Of a stretch of DNA of 7,974 nt, positions 6,716 through 7,974 are shown one piece after another. The stretch is from Balneolales bacterium. GTDB lineage: Bacteria > Bacteroidota > Rhodothermia > Balneolales > Balneolaceae. The stretch covers positions 1 through 7,974 of the forward strand of contig JAKSCW010000241.1 in the NCBI GenBank assembly GCA_022360375.1. Direction: 5' to 3'. The notes under the pieces are model-generated. The model was not told the origin of the DNA and ran no database searches. It saw nothing but the letters and a program-made list of their open reading frames with translations. Numbering within the stretch: the stretch's first letter is position 1; each line of letters opens with the position of its first letter. The position numbers and the translations under genes were made by a program.

Positions 6716-7685
6716 GTTCAGAAGAGGATTTTATTCGAAACATAGTATACGCAAGAAATAGTGTGGCTCCTATACTAAGAATTAATAAGTACCACGGAAG
6801 CCCGGGTCCGGTTGGTTCGGTTGCTTCCAGAAATTCCGGATTCAGGGCTCCATAAACAACCTGGCTTCCGTTGTTGATAAAATGAAGTATCATAGCAGGA
6901 TACAAGCTGTTTGTTATGTAGGTAACATATGCAAAAATAATCCCTAAAAACGCCAGTGGAAGAAGATTGGAAGGCTGAATATGATATGCTCCAAATATAA
7001 ACCCTGAAACTATAATGGCTGCCCAGATTCCCCAGCTTTTTTCCAAGGCTCTTTGAATGTATCCACGGAACATGATTTCTTCAAATATTGACGGGACTAA
7101 TGCGATGTAAATAAGTCCATAGAAAATCGAGTTATCTGTTTTTATGAATCCCGTTATCATTTCCAACATTTGGGATTGCATATCCTTAAAAAAATTCAAG
7201 GATGGAAATATTCCAATCAACCATTCGAAAAAACTGTAATTAAGCCATCCCAGAAGACTTACAACGCCCCATGAAGACACTAACAAAAGGATGGAAAGCC
7301 CTGTCATTTTAAGTAATTGGGTGCCTTTCTGAAGCCTGAGAAATTGGTGATGCCTGCCTTTTACTGAATGTATTCGTGCTACGAGATAAGACGCCAGGCC
7401 AATGATGAAAAACTGACCCAGTGAATTTGCAATAAAGGTAGCATTCAGATTCTCCTGAACCGCTACCATTACGGCATCCACATCGCTTACATCGGTAAGG
7501 GTAGGAATGATAATAATCAGCGCAATAATACTCGCCAATAGCTGGAATAGAATTAACCCAATAAAAGCCCAGCCAAAAGCAATTGCCCAATGGGCAAAAC
7601 CATTCTTTTCAACCCAGGGAAGAGGTTCCGGATAAAAATCTTCCTTTAACTGCCCTGAGATTTCCTTCGATGTTACCTCTTCCAT
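6702..7685 (-). CDS. CPBP family intramembrane metalloprotease (Abi/CAAX protease-like, PF02517)
   Basis: A 327-residue membrane protein with the three family motifs. Motif 1 is EExxxR at E202, E203 and R207 (FEEIMFRGYIQ). Motif 2 is FxxxH at F231-H235 (FGAYH). Motif 3 is HxxxN at H268-N272 (HFINN). These are the predicted glutamate and histidine ligands of the catalytic metal, so the enzyme looks intact. About eight hydrophobic segments are seen, with a soluble N-terminal stretch of some 30 residues before the first, and the length is normal. Substrate is unknown; relatives process CAAX proteins in eukaryotes and various bacterial targets, including bacteriocin-related ones. The start is ATG at 7685-7683, 15 bases after the tandem stops of the upstream gene, and no Shine-Dalgarno is visible. 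It ends with TGA 14 bases inside the DUF2007 gene. Confidence 0.94.
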   Translation of the reverse strand: MEEVTSKEISGQLKEDFYPEPLPWVEKNGFAHWAIAFGWAFIGLILFQLLASIIALIIIIPTLTDVSDVDAVMVAVQENLNATFIANSLGQFFIIGLASYLVARIHSVKGRHHQFLRLQKGTQLLKMTGLSILLLVSSWGVVSLLGWLNYSFFEWLIGIFPSLNFFKDMQSQMLEMITGFIKTDNSIFYGLIYIALVPSIFEEIMFRGYIQRALEKSWGIWAAIIVSGFIFGAYHIQPSNLLPLAFLGIIFAYVTYITNSLYPAMILHFINNGSQVVYGALNPEFLEATEPTGPGLPWYLLILSIGATLFLAYTMFRIKSSSEHELV

Positions 7686-7700
7686 TAAACTGCTGTTTTA

Positions 7701-7974
7701 TTATTCTTCGCTGGCAAATACTTTTGCAGCAATAATTCCGGTAATCAAATTGACTATTCCAAATCCAATTAACCCAAACCCAATAACCCAAAGTAATGCG
7801 CTAATCGATCCTGGTTCCGGAATAAAATTCAATGCCATTTCAAATTGTTCTTGCGGAAGGTTTTGAGTTTCAAGATCCCGAATCTGCCAGTCGTAAAAAT
7901 TCTGAGTGAGGTTCGTATCGATTACATACGTCCAAATCAGATTGATTACGGTACCAACAATTGTGCCAACAAAT
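7701..7974 (-). CDS. C-terminal part of a DUF4199-like membrane protein; 5' end outside the window
   Basis: The minus-strand frame is open from the right edge to a TAA at 7703-7701, followed at once by a second TAA (7700-7698). Ninety residues are encoded. The piece has a Gly/Ile/Val helix at the edge (GTIVGTVINLIWTYVI), a soluble charged segment (TQNFYDWQIRDLETQNLPQEQFEMAL), then a long hydrophobic helix with repeated glycines (LLWVIGFGLIGFGIVNLITGIIAAKVF) and a short acidic end (SEE). The layout of two membrane helices flanking a periplasmic-type loop, and the place upstream of a membrane gene cluster, resemble DUF4199 proteins of Bacteroidota; I hold this family name at moderate confidence. 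It lacks any start in the window, which is why it is easy to miss. The 15-base gap to the protease gene suggests co-transcription. Confidence 0.65.
   Translation of the reverse strand, partial: FVGTIVGTVINLIWTYVIDTNLTQNFYDWQIRDLETQNLPQEQFEMALNFIPEPGSISALLWVIGFGLIGFGIVNLITGIIAAKVFASEE

Noticed and set aside
1..7974. CRISPR array, tRNA, rRNA, insertion sequence or integrase
   Set aside because: No direct-repeat array, cloverleaf-like sequence, ribosomal sequence, terminal inverted repeats or transposase/integrase motif was seen on either strand.

Overview
The window looks like chromosomal DNA from a member of the Bacteroidota/Balneolota (FCB) group. This is inferred from the gene families present (TIGR01777-type epimerase, a DUF2007-CdsA-CPBP protease cluster, a DUF4199-like membrane protein), a GC content near 40%, and start codons that mostly lack a Shine-Dalgarno sequence. 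I could not run a database search, so the genus is not assigned.

Layout. A plus-strand gene enters from the left edge and ends at 2421. It encodes the C-terminal 806 residues of a large protein that ends in a beta-propeller of about eight repeats. It converges on a long minus-strand block that fills the rest of the window. The 91-base convergent gap holds a rho-independent terminator and a degenerate palindrome. In transcription order (right to left) the minus block is: a partial DUF4199-like membrane protein (7701 to edge), a CPBP intramembrane protease (6702-7685), a small DUF2007 protein (6428-6715), cdsA (5610-6431), an ABC transporter ATPase (4807-5547), its membrane partner (3461-4807), and a TIGR01777-type NAD(P)-dependent epimerase (2513-3415). 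Spacings are tight (overlaps of 14, 4 and 1 base; gaps of 15, 62 and 45 bases), so much or all of it may be one operon. No stretch over 300 bases lacks a gene.

How the genes fit together. The right half is a membrane module: CdsA makes CDP-diacylglycerol for phospholipid synthesis, next to a membrane protease and a small soluble DUF2007 protein. The two-gene ABC transporter in the middle is visibly more AT-rich than its flanks and may be a later insertion.

The standout signal is an uninterrupted run of 19 A residues (coding strand) at codons 9-15 of the ABC ATPase. It encodes six consecutive lysines just upstream of Walker A. The frame is open at exactly 19. Loss of one A gives a stop at codon 18 numbering, and gain of one gives a stop at codons 55/56. 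Because the permease start overlaps the ATPase stop, slippage could switch the whole transporter off. This is a good candidate for a phase-variable transporter, with sequencing or assembly error in the homopolymer as the main alternative.
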